DNA from: Pullilachnospira sp963929535
GTDB lineage: Bacteria; Bacillota; Clostridia; Lachnospirales; Lachnospiraceae
Length of the DNA: 64,000 nucleotides
Direction: 5' to 3'
Assembly (NCBI GenBank): GCA_963929535.1
Contig: CAWVIZ010000011.1
Coordinates: 248,001 to 312,000, forward strand
Made by a program: the position numbers and the translations under genes
In this document: piece by piece, positions 25,303 to 34,338 of the stretch
Layout of the letters: every line of letters starts with the position of its first letter
Numbering within the stretch: position 1 is the stretch's first letter
The notes under the pieces: generated by a model
Told to the model about the DNA's origin: nothing
Seen by the model: only the letters and a program-made list of their open reading frames with translations
The model's database searches: none

Positions 25303-25328
25303 GGAAACACAAACAGAGGGAGATACCA

Positions 25329-26405
25329 ATGAAAAAAAAGAAGATGTCCAAAAAGAAAAAGGTCATTCTCATTGTCCTGGCTGTGGTGCTGGTGGTGATC
25401 CTTGGAGCGGCGGCGGCAGTTTATGCCGTTACCCATGGATTGTATAAAGCCAGCAATTATACGGCGGACAGTGACGCGATGAAGGGGTATACCACTGTGG
25501 AGGAGGAGATTGATGAGATTTCTCCGGAAGAGTCCCAGGGGGAGGTGCTGACGGATCAGGAACAGCAGGAGCTGGAAGCCCAGATAAAGGAATTTTCAGA
25601 GGCGGAGCCTGTGACCAATGATGGGAATGTATACAACGTTCTGCTGGTAGGCGTGGACCGCAGAGACAGTTCCTGGGCGGGGAACTCGGATACCATGATC
25701 CTGATGTCCCTCAATTATGACAAGAAACAGATCAGCATGATCTCTCTTATGAGAGATACCTATGTGGATATTCCCGGGATCGGCATGCGGAAGCTGAATG
25801 CGGCCCATGCCAACGGAGCGGGTCCTCTGCTTCTGGAAACTGTGACCCAGAATTATAAGATCCAGGTGGACCGCTATGTATCTGTGGATTTCAACAGCCT
25901 GATCGATATCATTGATAAGATCGGCGGCGTGGAGCTGACTCTTTCCGCAGAGGAGGTGCGGGTGGCCAACAACTACGTGAAGGAGATGTGTAATCTGAGG
26001 GGTGTGGATCCCTCCAGTTATTTCTTTATTCAGGAGGGTACCAAGAACTGCTCGGGTATTCAGGCAGTGGCCTATGCCCGGATCCGGTACGTGGGAAATG
26101 CGGATTATGAGCGTACTGAGCGGCAGCGGACGGTGCTGACCAGGATCATGGAGAAGCTGCAGGATATGAGCGTAACAGAGCTGTACAGCTTTGCCCAGGA
26201 TGTGCTCCCTCTGGTGACCCATAACATTCCGGAATCAGAGATGTGGAACCTGCTGTCCAAGGCGCCGGAACTGTTCAGTTACACCCTGGTGAAGGACAGG
26301 ATCCCTTATGACGGAATGTACCGGGTGATCTATGTGAACCGGCAGGATATGCTGGTGCCTGACTGGGAGGACACCATCGCCAAATTGAAAGAGACATTAT
26401 ATTAA
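25329..26405 (+). CDS. LytR-CpsA-Psr (LCP) family glycopolymer ligase
   Basis: LCP enzymes attach lipid-linked wall polymers to peptidoglycan outside the membrane. The 358-residue protein has a Lys-rich start (KKKKMSKKKK), one TM helix (about residues 13-38), a Glu-rich stretch, and the LCP core. Core motifs are LLVGVDRRDSSWAGNSDTMI, SLMRDTYVDIPG and KLNAAHANGAG, with ARIRYVGNADYERTERQR carrying the conserved Arg residues. ATG 25329 follows GGGAGA; an upstream TTG-like start at 25245 would overlap the promoter. It follows the priming transferase and is probably the ligase for the same polymer, but has its own promoter. Confidence 0.85.
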   Translation: MKKKKMSKKKKVILIVLAVVLVVILGAAAAVYAVTHGLYKASNYTADSDAMKGYTTVEEEIDEISPEESQGEVLTDQEQQELEAQIKEFSEAEPVTNDGNVYNVLLVGVDRRDSSWAGNSDTMILMSLNYDKKQISMISLMRDTYVDIPGIGMRKLNAAHANGAGPLLLETVTQNYKIQVDRYVSVDFNSLIDIIDKIGGVELTLSAEEVRVANNYVKEMCNLRGVDPSSYFFIQEGTKNCSGIQAVAYARIRYVGNADYERTERQRTVLTRIMEKLQDMSVTELYSFAQDVLPLVTHNIPESEMWNLLSKAPELFSYTLVKDRIPYDGMYRVIYVNRQDMLVPDWEDTIAKLKETLY

Positions 26406-26486
26406 CGGCAGCTTGCCATCGGCTGCGTATGCGGGGAAGAGCCGATGCAGACGGCCGGTTTTGGAGTCTGGATTGCTGCTGAAGAG

Positions 26487-26543
26487 AAACCGGGCAGATA
26501 TTCTGGGGGTGCGGACGGAACCTGATATCTGCCCGGTTTTCCA
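26487..26543 (+). terminator. Terminator after the LCP gene
   Basis: A 15-bp perfect stem, AAACCGGGCAGATAT (26487-26501) with ATATCTGCCCGGTTT (26525-26539), is followed by TTCC. It separates the LCP gene from the fused acetyltransferase-kinase gene. Confidence 0.8.
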
Positions 26544-26610
26544 GCGGATAACGGGCGGGGTGCGCCTGCCCGGAGGTCCATGATTAGAATAGTAAAGGAT
26601 GGAGGAGACA

Positions 26611-28254
26611 ATGAAAACTTTATTGATCTTGGGGGCCGGCGGTTTCGGCCATATGATCCAGGAGACGGCGCTGCTGCTGGGGTATGAAAAAGCGGTATTT
26701 CTGGACGATGCGGTGAAAGGCGCGGACATTGTGGGAAAGTGCTGCGACTACCGGAGCTTTCTGGGAACCTATGACACGGCGGTGGCCGCTCTGGGGGACA
26801 ATGGCATGCGGCTGTACTGGACGGAAAAGCTGATGGAGGCAGGATATCAGGTGCCGGCCATCATTCACCCGTCGGCGGTGATAAGTCCCAGCGCCGTGAT
26901 CGGACAGGGCAGCTTTATCATGCAGCGGGCGGTGGTGAACACCCATACGGTGATCGAGCACGGGGTTCTGGTGAACAGCGGCGCGGTGGTGGATCACGAT
27001 TCCTACGTGGCATGCGGAGCCCATATCGGTCTGGGAAGCGTAGTGAAGGCCAACTGTACCATTGCCTCCAAGAGGAAAGTGGAGGCGGGAGAGGTGATAT
27101 TTTCCACCAGAAGGAAGATCGCCGGAGTCAATGACCGGAATCTGGAGGATGCCATTTACGCTTTCGGTTTCGGGCCTCAGTGCAGCTATGTGAAGCCCTT
27201 CGGAGCCGGGCATATCAATGAGACGTATGCGGTGTATATGCCGGGGGATGAGGGAGATGAGCTGTCCTATGTGCTGCAGCGGGTAAACAGCAACGTGTTC
27301 CGGGATCCGGCCGGTGTGATGGAGAACATCTTCGGCGTGACGGAATATATGCGGGGGGTGATCCGCGAAGAGGGCGGCGATCCGGACCGGGAAACTCTTT
27401 CCTATATTAAGACCAAGAGCGGATGCAATTATTTTGAGGACGGGGAAGGGGAGCCCTGGAGGTGCTATAATTATATTCCGGATTCCGTCTGTTACCAGCT
27501 GGTGGAGGATCCGGAGCAGTTTTATCAGTCCGGCAGCAGTTTCGGCCATTTCCTGAAGCAGCTTATTGATTATCCGGCATCCAGCCTGAAGGAGACGATC
27601 CCTGACTTTCACAATACGGTCAAACGGTTTGAAGCCTTTCAGGTGGCGCTGGAAAGGGATCTCAGGAACCGCGCGGCTTCCTGCCGTCCGGAGATCGAGT
27701 TTGTACTGCAGAGGGAAGCGGACTGCGGTGTGCTGGTTTCCCGGCAGGAAAAGGGGATACTTCCTCTGCGGGTAACCCACAATGACACGAAGCTGAACAA
27801 TATTCTGTTTGACGCGGATACGGGAAAGGGACTCTGCATCATTGATCTGGATACCATCATGCCGGGGCTTGCGGCCAATGATTTTGGGGATTCCATACGG
27901 TTCGGCGCAGCCACCGCCGAAGAGGATGAACAGGATCTGGACAAGATGCATTTTGACATTTCCTTATATGAGCTGTATGTGAAGGGGTATCTGGAAGCGG
28001 CCAAAGATGTGCTGACGCCTGAGGAGATCGAGAGTCTGCCCTGGGGAGCCAGACTGATGACGCTGGAGTGCGGGATCCGCTTTCTGACAGATTATCTTCA
28101 GGGGGATACTTACTTTAAGACTGCGTATCCGGAACATAACCTGGTGCGTACCCGGACACAGTTCCGTTTGGTGGCGGAGATGGAGCAGCAGTTTGACAGG
28201 ATGCAGGAGCTTGTACGGAAATATGGAGGCCTGCGGAAGAAGAAAAACCAGTGA
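26611..28254 (+). CDS. NeuD/PglD-like sugar acetyltransferase fused to NahK-like hexosamine kinase
   Basis: This is one 547-residue frame with two enzymes. Residues 1 to about 185 are a NeuD/PglD-type sugar O/N-acetyltransferase: a Rossmann-like start LLILGAGGFGHMIQETA, then left-handed beta-helix hexads (HPSAVISPSAVIGQGSFIMQ) with the catalytic-type His in GAVVDHDSYV. Residues from about 190 are an APH-fold kinase like N-acetylhexosamine 1-kinase: KPFGAGHINETYAV, SYVLQRVNSNVF, catalytic THNDTKLNNILF and IDLDTIMPG. The junction is short (KIAGVNDRNLEDAIYAF). GGAGGAGAC at 26601 supports ATG 26611. It follows the LCP gene behind a terminator. A role in making a modified amino-sugar phosphate for the nearby polymer is inferred. 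Confidence 0.75.
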   Translation: MKTLLILGAGGFGHMIQETALLLGYEKAVFLDDAVKGADIVGKCCDYRSFLGTYDTAVAALGDNGMRLYWTEKLMEAGYQVPAIIHPSAVISPSAVIGQGSFIMQRAVVNTHTVIEHGVLVNSGAVVDHDSYVACGAHIGLGSVVKANCTIASKRKVEAGEVIFSTRRKIAGVNDRNLEDAIYAFGFGPQCSYVKPFGAGHINETYAVYMPGDEGDELSYVLQRVNSNVFRDPAGVMENIFGVTEYMRGVIREEGGDPDRETLSYIKTKSGCNYFEDGEGEPWRCYNYIPDSVCYQLVEDPEQFYQSGSSFGHFLKQLIDYPASSLKETIPDFHNTVKRFEAFQVALERDLRNRAASCRPEIEFVLQREADCGVLVSRQEKGILPLRVTHNDTKLNNILFDADTGKGLCIIDLDTIMPGLAANDFGDSIRFGAATAEEDEQDLDKMHFDISLYELYVKGYLEAAKDVLTPEEIESLPWGARLMTLECGIRFLTDYLQGDTYFKTAYPEHNLVRTRTQFRLVAEMEQQFDRMQELVRKYGGLRKKKNQ

Positions 28255-28281
28255 CAGTTCAGCCGTCCGGCTTTGCTGACG
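28251..28281 (+). repeat. 32-bp palindromic repeat family, member 1
   Basis: GTGACAGTTCAGCCGTCC followed by GGCTTTGCTGAC is a diverged member of the same palindromic unit found at 42611, 48015 and 59767. It begins on the stop codon of the preceding gene. Confidence 0.5.
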
Positions 28282-28310
28282 CAAAAAACAGAAGAGAGAG
28301 GTATTTAAAT

Positions 28311-28340
28311 ACCCCGCGGTATAAAAAGCCGCGGGGTGTT
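28311..28340 (+). terminator. Terminator after the fused acetyltransferase-kinase gene
   Basis: ACCCCGCGG (28311-28319) pairs with CCGCGGGGT (28329-28337) around ATAAAAAG, followed by GTTCT. It is a GC-rich stem with a weak T run. Confidence 0.65.
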
Positions 28341-28493
28341 CTGCGTGTTTCTGCCCTTGAGAAACCCGCAGAAAAATGGAGCCCTCCGGTACAGACGGCT
28401 GACGGTTCCGGATTATGAAATATGGCGGGCCAGCCATCAGGCCGTGATCAACGCTTCACCGGCCGTCCGCTGCATCCGCGGTTCCCGTCTGCG

Positions 28494-28688
28494 CTACGAA
28501 AGCTTGACAATATCACTGACATCACAGTGAAGGATCTGGCACAAACGCTCCAGGGTGATCACAGTCACATTTTCATTATGCCGCAGCTTGTGGATGGTGG
28601 CTTTCCCAAAATGATGTTTTTCAATTAACTGATAAGTGGATATGTTCCGTGATTTCATGGTTTCCCATAAGGGAGAGTAGTCTATCAT
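28494..28688 (-). CDS. Small Cro/CI-type helix-turn-helix regulator
   Basis: This 64-residue protein consists only of a helix-turn-helix domain: WETMKSRNISTYQLIEKHHF, then GKATIHKLRHNENVT and LERLCQILHCDVSDIVKL. It resembles YozG-like small XRE regulators. The start follows a GAGGTGAA site read on the minus strand. It is divergent from the decayed response-regulator operon, with 185 bases between them, and could control it or itself. Target not known. Confidence 0.7.
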   Translation of the reverse strand: MIDYSPLWETMKSRNISTYQLIEKHHFGKATIHKLRHNENVTVITLERLCQILHCDVSDIVKLS

Positions 28689-28801
28689 AGTATGTTCACC
28701 TCGTTCAATAACACTATTTTAGTATAAAATAATGGATTAGAAAAGAAAATGTTCCAGATAATGGGTATAAAAAACAAAAACATTCGGAAAAAAACTAAAA
28801 T

Positions 28802-28843
28802 TTACAACATGGTTACAGGCGGAACATATGGCCTGTGATATAA
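28802..28843 (+). promoter_or_regulatory. Promoter with direct-repeat regulator box before the response regulator
   Basis: Two TTACA motifs (28802-28806 and 28813-28817) are spaced 11 bases, one helical turn, followed by a TGATATAAT extended -10 at about 28836-28844. The same spaced pair, with GGTTACAG shared around the second copy, precedes the lipoprotein gene at 30297. The pattern fits an OmpR-type response regulator site. Confidence 0.55.
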
Positions 28844-28891
28844 TAAATCTGTTCTATTACTATATATGAGGAAATGAAAGAGGAAATATCT

Positions 28892-29377
28892 ATGAGAGAA
28901 AAAATTCTTGTGATAGAGGACGAACAGTCCATCAATGATCTGATCTGCATGAATCTGGAAGCGGCGGGATATCAGACATTTTCTTTTTTTGACGGAAACC
29001 AGGCGCATCTCCATCTGGAGGAATACCGGGAGTTGGATCTGGCGCTGCTGGATGTGATGCTGCCCGGAAGAAACGGATTTGAGCTGCTGGAAAATTTTCA
29101 GCGTCTGAAGATACCAGTGATCTTTCTTACGGCCAGGGGCGATCTGTCCAGCAAGGTGAGGGGACTCAAAGAAGGCGCGGAGGACTATCTGGTGAAGCCC
29201 TTTGAGATGCTGGAACTTCTGGTGAGGATCGAAAAAGTGCTGGCCAGAAACCGGAAGGAGGAGGAATGTATCCGGATCCGGGATGTGGAGATCTTTCCAC
29301 TGGAACGGGTGGTGAAAAAGAACGGACGGAAAGCTGCTGCTGATCCTGCGGCAGAAGGAGGAGCCGTTTTCCATTAA
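28892..29377 (+). pseudogene. OmpR-type response regulator, DNA-binding domain deleted
   Basis: The receiver domain is complete: ILVIEDEQS, phosphoacceptor Asp in LALLDVMLPG, FLTARGD, and Lys in YLVKPFE. The DNA-binding domain begins (IRIRDVEIFPLERVVKKNGR) but breaks at about 29328, after which the sequence belongs to a sensor kinase in another frame, and the protein ends 16 residues later. The remaining protein cannot bind DNA in the usual way. ATG 28892 follows AAAGAGGA. The deletion removed most of the winged helix and the sensor kinase N-terminus. Confidence 0.8.
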
Positions 29378-30263
29378 ACGGTTTCTGACGCCCCTTTACC
29401 GGCTGCGGGACGCGGCCGGCGTGATCGCCGGAGGGGAGTATGCCCAGCGTGTCCCTGTGGAGGGAAAGGATGAAATCGGGGAGGTATCCGCTGGATTTAA
29501 CCGGATGGCAAGGCGGGTGGAGGAGCATATCTCCGCCCTCCATGCGGTCAATGAACGGCAGCGTCAGCTTCTTGGGAGCCTGTCCCATGAGCTGAAGACT
29601 CCCATGACGGCTATACAGGGATACGCGGAAACTTGGCAGAGAGTGGAGCTTCCATGGGAACGTCAGCAGAAGGCGCTTGCCTATATCCAGCAGGAGTGTC
29701 AGAGGCTGTCCCGTCTGTCTGCCAAGATGCTGGAACTGGTGTCCCTGTCCGGTGAGAAGGCCGGGATAGAGGGGGGACGGCTGGATGCCGCTGCGCTGGC
29801 GGAGATGGTCCGTACCCTGACAGCCGGACGGCTGGCGGGGAAAGAACTGAAGCTTGAGATCCGGATAGAGGAGGGAGCCTGGATTTTTGGGGATCAGGAT
29901 CTGATGGTGAGCTTTCTTGTCAATCTGGTGGACAATGCGGCCAAGGCCAGCAGCCCGGGGCAGACGATATGGATCCGGGGAAGGGAAAGGGGGATCTTTG
30001 TCCTGGATCGGGGCTGCGGGATTCCCGGCAAAGAACTGCAGAGGGTGGCGGAACCCTTTTACATGGTGGACAAATCCCGGGCCCGAAAAGAAGGGGGAGC
30101 CGGTCTGGGGCTGGCTCTCTGCAGCCAGATCGCCAGGATCTGCGGCGGAGAATTCGTGATCCGCAGCAGGGAGGGGAAAGGCACCTGCGCCGGGATCCGC
30201 TGGAAAAGGGAAACATCCTGCGGGGAGGCGCCGCTGCTGGGGCAAGATCTGCCGGAAGATTAA
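29329..30263 (+). pseudogene. Sensor histidine kinase, N-terminally deleted
   Basis: The frame begins abruptly with a piece of a membrane or HAMP helix (LLLILRQKEEPFSIKRFLTP), then LYRLRDAAGVIAGGEYAQRV (HAMP), the H-box GSLSHELKTPMTAIQGY, the N-box VNLVDNAAKAS, RGCGIPG and GGAGLGLALC. The transmembrane and sensor parts are missing because of the same deletion that cut the response regulator. A GTG at 29421 could still start a soluble kinase core. It was the cognate partner of the regulator at 28892, judging by order and closeness. Confidence 0.8.
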
Positions 30264-30296
30264 AAAGGAGACCGGTCTGCCGCTTCCGGGAGAAGA

Positions 30297-30350
30297 TTAC
30301 AATTTGGTTACAGAAGGATGCGGACTTGGCAACAGAGGCAGAGCTATGAT
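30297..30350 (+). promoter_or_regulatory. Direct-repeat regulator box before the lipoprotein operon
   Basis: TTACA at 30297-30301 and 30308-30312 has the same 11-base spacing as at 28802 and shares GGTTACAG. A TATGAT at about 30344 may be the -10. This is probably a target of the now broken response regulator. Confidence 0.5.
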
Positions 30351-30433
30351 GGTACGGAAGGCGACAGGGAAGCCGCAGGGCCAAACTGGAGCAACAGAAG
30401 GGGGAACCCGAAGAATGCAGGAGGAGACATCAG

Positions 30434-31972
30434 ATGAGAAACAGGAAGGCAGCGGCTTTTGTTCTGTGCGCCGCGGTTTTGGCGGGCTGTGCCGAGACAC
30501 CGGATCAGCCCATTGTACGGGAAAAAGGAAGCAGTCAGGAAGTGTATCAGGAGGTATCTCAGAAGGGAGAAACCTCTGAAAAAGCAGGAACAGCGGATGG
30601 AGACAGCCAGGACGGAACCGGTACAGAGAATACGGGAGAGACAGCCGCCGGGGAGAACGTGCTGGCGGTCCGCCTGGAGGCGCCTGAGACCTATCAGCGG
30701 CAAACAGAAGAGGAAGGGAATGTTTCCGTGACCTTCGACGCGAAGGTGGAGATTCCGGATACGGATCATGTGGCGGTGATGCAGGTAGGGCAGCTTCCCC
30801 TGGACGATGTCCTGATCGACAGGCTGACAGAAGGATTTTTCGGAGACAGCCCGGTGTATGACGGAGAAAGGTATTTTCAGATCACAAAGGAGGAAGCCCT
30901 GGGGTATCTGGAAACGCTGCGGGGATATCAGGCGCAGGGAAACCGGGATCCCTACGGATATATCGCCCAGGCCAGGGAGGACGGAGAGGAGGATCTGGAG
31001 AGTTTTTACAGTCTGGAGGATGAGATCGCAGTCTGGGAGAAGGTCTGGCAGGATGCTCCCGAAGAGAAGGAAAAGGTGGAGGTGACACCCAGGCTGGACC
31101 AGGATCATTCTTTTGTCGGAGCGGCGGAGATGGATGGCGGAAGCTATCGGTATGAGCTGATGGCGGGAGGCCCCGATGCCATGTCTGTGAGGGTGCGGCG
31201 AATGGGAGACAATCAGTCTGAGGTAAACTGGACTTCCGGTGGTATCTATGATACGTATAAGGAAAATCCGGAGATCCTGGAGGGCAAGCCTTCCCTGGAT
31301 GAAGCGGAGGAAATGGCAGGGATCACCCGGCAGGAGGCGGTCCGGAGAGCCGATGAATATATCCAGCGTCTGGGACTGACGGAATTTGAGGCCAGAAATG
31401 CGTATCTCTCCCTTGGGACGCAGGATGAGAGCGATCATGTCCGGTATACAGATACGGGATATATGGTGGAGTATACCAGGACGGCCGATGGATTCCCAGT
31501 CACCAATGAGCTGAATTACGGCGGCGGGCTGGAATCCATGGACAGCACCAGAGAAACATGGGGGTATGAGAAGGTATCTCTGGTGATCAATAAGGAGGGT
31601 CTGCAGTACGCGGAAATCCTGAACCTGTACCGTTTGGGGGAAAAGCAGGTGGAGAACGTGGAGATGAAATCCTTTCCTGAGATCATGGAGATCTTTCAGC
31701 AGATGATACAGATCAAAGGTTCCGGACAGGAGGGCTCCTCCAGGGACTACCATGTGCAGGAGATCCGCCTGGGATATATGAGGGTCTATGATCCGGGGGC
31801 GGATGCTTCCGCAGGACTTTTGGTGCCGGTGTGGGGTTTTTTCGGCTGCTGCGATCTGACAGATGTCTATGATGGGGAGGTGTATTCCTATACCAACGCA
31901 GAAAGGAACTCCTCTTTCCTTACCATTAATGCGGCGGACGGAACGGTGATCGACCGGTCGCTGGGGTATTGA
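30434..31972 (+). CDS. Lipoprotein, DUF6034-like
   Basis: This is a 512-residue secreted lipoprotein: signal peptide MRNRKAAAFVLCAAVLAGC with lipobox LAGC (Cys about 19), a Gly/Glu/Thr-rich spacer to about residue 75, then a globular domain with no motif I can assign to an enzyme (APETYQRQTEEEGNVSVTF; VPVWGFFGCCDLTD near the end). It resembles Clostridia lipoproteins of the DUF6034 type found with two-component systems and ABC-2-like membrane genes; that assignment is from memory. It is the first gene after the direct-repeat box and overlaps, nearly, the next membrane gene. Anchored on the outer face of the membrane; function unknown. Confidence 0.65.
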   Translation: MRNRKAAAFVLCAAVLAGCAETPDQPIVREKGSSQEVYQEVSQKGETSEKAGTADGDSQDGTGTENTGETAAGENVLAVRLEAPETYQRQTEEEGNVSVTFDAKVEIPDTDHVAVMQVGQLPLDDVLIDRLTEGFFGDSPVYDGERYFQITKEEALGYLETLRGYQAQGNRDPYGYIAQAREDGEEDLESFYSLEDEIAVWEKVWQDAPEEKEKVEVTPRLDQDHSFVGAAEMDGGSYRYELMAGGPDAMSVRVRRMGDNQSEVNWTSGGIYDTYKENPEILEGKPSLDEAEEMAGITRQEAVRRADEYIQRLGLTEFEARNAYLSLGTQDESDHVRYTDTGYMVEYTRTADGFPVTNELNYGGGLESMDSTRETWGYEKVSLVINKEGLQYAEILNLYRLGEKQVENVEMKSFPEIMEIFQQMIQIKGSGQEGSSRDYHVQEIRLGYMRVYDPGADASAGLLVPVWGFFGCCDLTDVYDGEVYSYTNAERNSSFLTINAADGTVIDRSLGY

Positions 31973-31974
31973 TC

Positions 31975-32859
31975 ATGGGACAGATATGGGCGGCGGTACG
32001 GTATAATTTCATGGGCTTTTTCCGAAATCCCCGGACAGTGACCGCATTCGGGGTAAGCGTGGTACTGTGCTTTCTGCTGACTGACAGAGTGATCGGGGTG
32101 GCAGAGGGGTACGGGACCACCATGCAGGCGGCGGAGCCGTTTATCTGGACCTTCGGGGACGCCACAGCGATTCTGCTGGTGTCGCTGGTACTGATCTTTC
32201 TCTTTTCAGACATTCCCAGAATGGGACCGTTCGTCCCTTTTTATCTGATACGGATGTCCAGACAGAAATGGCTGGCGGCTCAGTTCCTTTATATCCTGCT
32301 GTCCACAGCGCTCTATGTGATGTTTGTTCTTCTGGTCACAATGGCGTTATGCGCAAGGTATACCTTTCCGGGAAACCTGTGGAGTGAAACCGCAGCCCGT
32401 CTGGGATATTCCAGCCTGGGAAAAATCCTGCAGGTGCCCTCTGCCGTAAAGGTGATGGAAAACATAAGCCCCTATGGATGCATGGCCTGGGCGGGGCTTC
32501 TGATGCTGGGGTATGCGCTGACCCTGGGATTTCTGGTTCTGCTGGGCAATCTGCTGCCGGGAAAGAAGTATGGGATGCTGCTGGCTATGGGATACAGTCT
32601 GTACGGATTTCTGCTGAACCCGCAGGTGCTGGGCAAGCTTCTGGGACTGGAGGATTATGAAATGTACAGGATCCGAAGCCTCACCGGCTGGATCAGTCCG
32701 CTGAACCATGCAGTATACGGTCTGCATGATTTTGGATATGACAATCTGCCCTCTGTGGGGCAGTCCGCGGCGCTTTTTGGGCTGATCCTTCTGGGACTGT
32801 ACCTGGCGGCAAGGAGACTGCTGCGGTTTTACAATTTTACTTTTCTGGGAGGCGCATAA
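31975..32859 (+). CDS. Multi-pass membrane protein, ABC-2-like
   Basis: This 294-residue protein has six or seven hydrophobic helices: RTVTAFGVSVVLCFLLT, ATAILLVSLVLIFLF, LLSTALYVMFVLLVTMAL, WAGLLMLGYALTLGFLVLLG, MLLAMGYSLYGFLLNP and SAALFGLILLGLYLAAR. The layout is that of permeases of ABC-2 exporters, but no ATPase gene is adjacent in this region. ATG 31975 lies two bases after the lipoprotein stop; it shares its last base with the next gene's start. Its role with the lipoprotein is unknown. Confidence 0.7.
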   Translation: MGQIWAAVRYNFMGFFRNPRTVTAFGVSVVLCFLLTDRVIGVAEGYGTTMQAAEPFIWTFGDATAILLVSLVLIFLFSDIPRMGPFVPFYLIRMSRQKWLAAQFLYILLSTALYVMFVLLVTMALCARYTFPGNLWSETAARLGYSSLGKILQVPSAVKVMENISPYGCMAWAGLLMLGYALTLGFLVLLGNLLPGKKYGMLLAMGYSLYGFLLNPQVLGKLLGLEDYEMYRIRSLTGWISPLNHAVYGLHDFGYDNLPSVGQSAALFGLILLGLYLAARRLLRFYNFTFLGGA

Positions 32860-33650
32860 TGGATCTGGGACGAATGGTGAGAGGAAGGCAGTTCTGGCTG
32901 GCGGTGCTGCTGGCGGCCGCGGGGATCGGTCTGGGGGCTCCCTGGACGGAAGTGATGGGAAAAACCCCGCTTCCCTGCGGAACTTTCCTGGAAATGGCCA
33001 ATAAAAGTTTTGCCTCCCGGAGTGTGCTTTTTCTGTTTCCGGCGGTTTCTGTACTGCCCTGGGGAGACGCTTACCTTCAGGAGAAGCAGTGGAATTATCT
33101 GCGCTTTCTGGTAAGCCGCAGAGGCAGGCGGGCATACTGCAGGGACAGGATACTGACGTCCGCTCTGGCCGGGCCGCTGGTGTGGCTGGCAGCCCTGACG
33201 GCAGGGGTGCTTCTTTTTTTTCTGCTTTTTTTTGCCCGGGAAGAGGTGTTTCGCTGGCCTGCGGAGACTGTAAGGCAGCTTCTGGCCGTTGGGGGACGGG
33301 CGGCGCTGATCGCTTCTGCCCTCTCCAGCGGAGCGGGATTTTGCGCAGCTGTGAGCGGGTCCGTGTATCTGGCCATGGGAGCTCCTTTTCTGACGTTTAG
33401 CCTGCTGATGATCTTCCGGGAAAGGTATCTGGAAAAGCTGTACTGCATGGATCCGTCCTGCTGGCTGCTGGGGCAGGGATACTGGGGAGAGGACCAGAGG
33501 GGAAACCTCTCTTGCACCGGTGTTCCGAAACAGAAGCCGGGATCAAAAGATCTGCAACCTGGAGGTGACAGCGGCTCCGGTTTCGGAAATGGTGATGCTG
33601 AAAAATACCTCTTTTTATTTCGAGACTGTGGCGCCCCAGGAGACCATTGA
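32859..33650 (+). pseudogene. ABC-2-like membrane protein, C-terminus lost by deletion
   Basis: The first 217 or so residues form a membrane protein paired with the gene before it: FWLAVLLAAAGIGLGAP, ALAGPLVWLAALTAGVLLFFLLFF, AALIASALSSGAGFC and VYLAMGAPFLTFSLLMIF. Past about 33510 the frame becomes a Gly/Pro-rich reading of the next gene in the wrong frame (PKQKPGSKDLQPGG), which marks a deletion junction. The final TM segments are gone. Confidence 0.7.
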
Positions 33651-34338
33651 GCTTTCCCTGGAGGCGGTGGTATCCCCGCAGGCGGAACAGGGGAGCACGG
33701 CGGTGGATCTCACCTTTGAATATGAAAATGAGGAGGGAACCGCTTATACCGGCACGGAACGGCTCTGGCTGAATGTCCGCCAGCCGGTGCAGGTGTCTCT
33801 GGAAGGAGTTCAGCTGCCGGAGACGGTATATTCCACAGAAACCGCCAGTCTCCCGGTGCAGATACGGAATCTGGGACGGGCGCCGGTTTACAATGTGCAG
33901 GCAAAACTGGAAGGCAGGGGGCTGTTTCCCACGGAAACGGTATTTGCGGGAAACATGGAGGCCGGAACCGCGTCGGAGGGGATCCTGGAGATCTATGTGG
34001 GAAACAGATGTATGGAGGAGATCGGACAGGAGACGGAGGGCAGTGATGAGGAGAAATACGGCAGTACCACGGCTGTGCTGACCCTTACCTATGAGGATGC
34101 TTTCGGACAGGAGTACAGTCAGACCCAGGAACTTTCCACTGTGATACAGAAACCGGAGGTCACCCAGCTTAAGGTGGAGAAATCCCGGGCAAAAACCAAC
34201 CAGTGGTGGGCGGCAATTCTGCTGGTGCTGGCATTGGCTGCCGTGGGAACAACGGCGGGAATGGGGCTGAAGCTGCGAAAGGGAAAGCGGCAGATGGCAG
34301 CGCTTCTGAGGGAACGGGAGGAACGCAGACGTGGATAA
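33511..34338 (+). pseudogene. Membrane-anchored CARDB/COG1361-like protein, N-terminus lost
   Basis: This is the remaining C-terminal 270 or so residues of an extracellular beta-sandwich protein. The repeat-like phrases EMVMLKNTSFYFETVAPQET and SLPVQIRNLGRAPVYNVQAK are typical of NEW3/CARDB domains. The C-terminal TM helix is WWAAILLVLALAAVGTTAG, with a basic tail KLRKGKRQ. No signal peptide or ribosome site is present; the frame starts at the deletion junction with the permease. Such proteins usually accompany ABC or FtsX-type exporters. GTG 33520 is only a nominal start. Confidence 0.65.
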
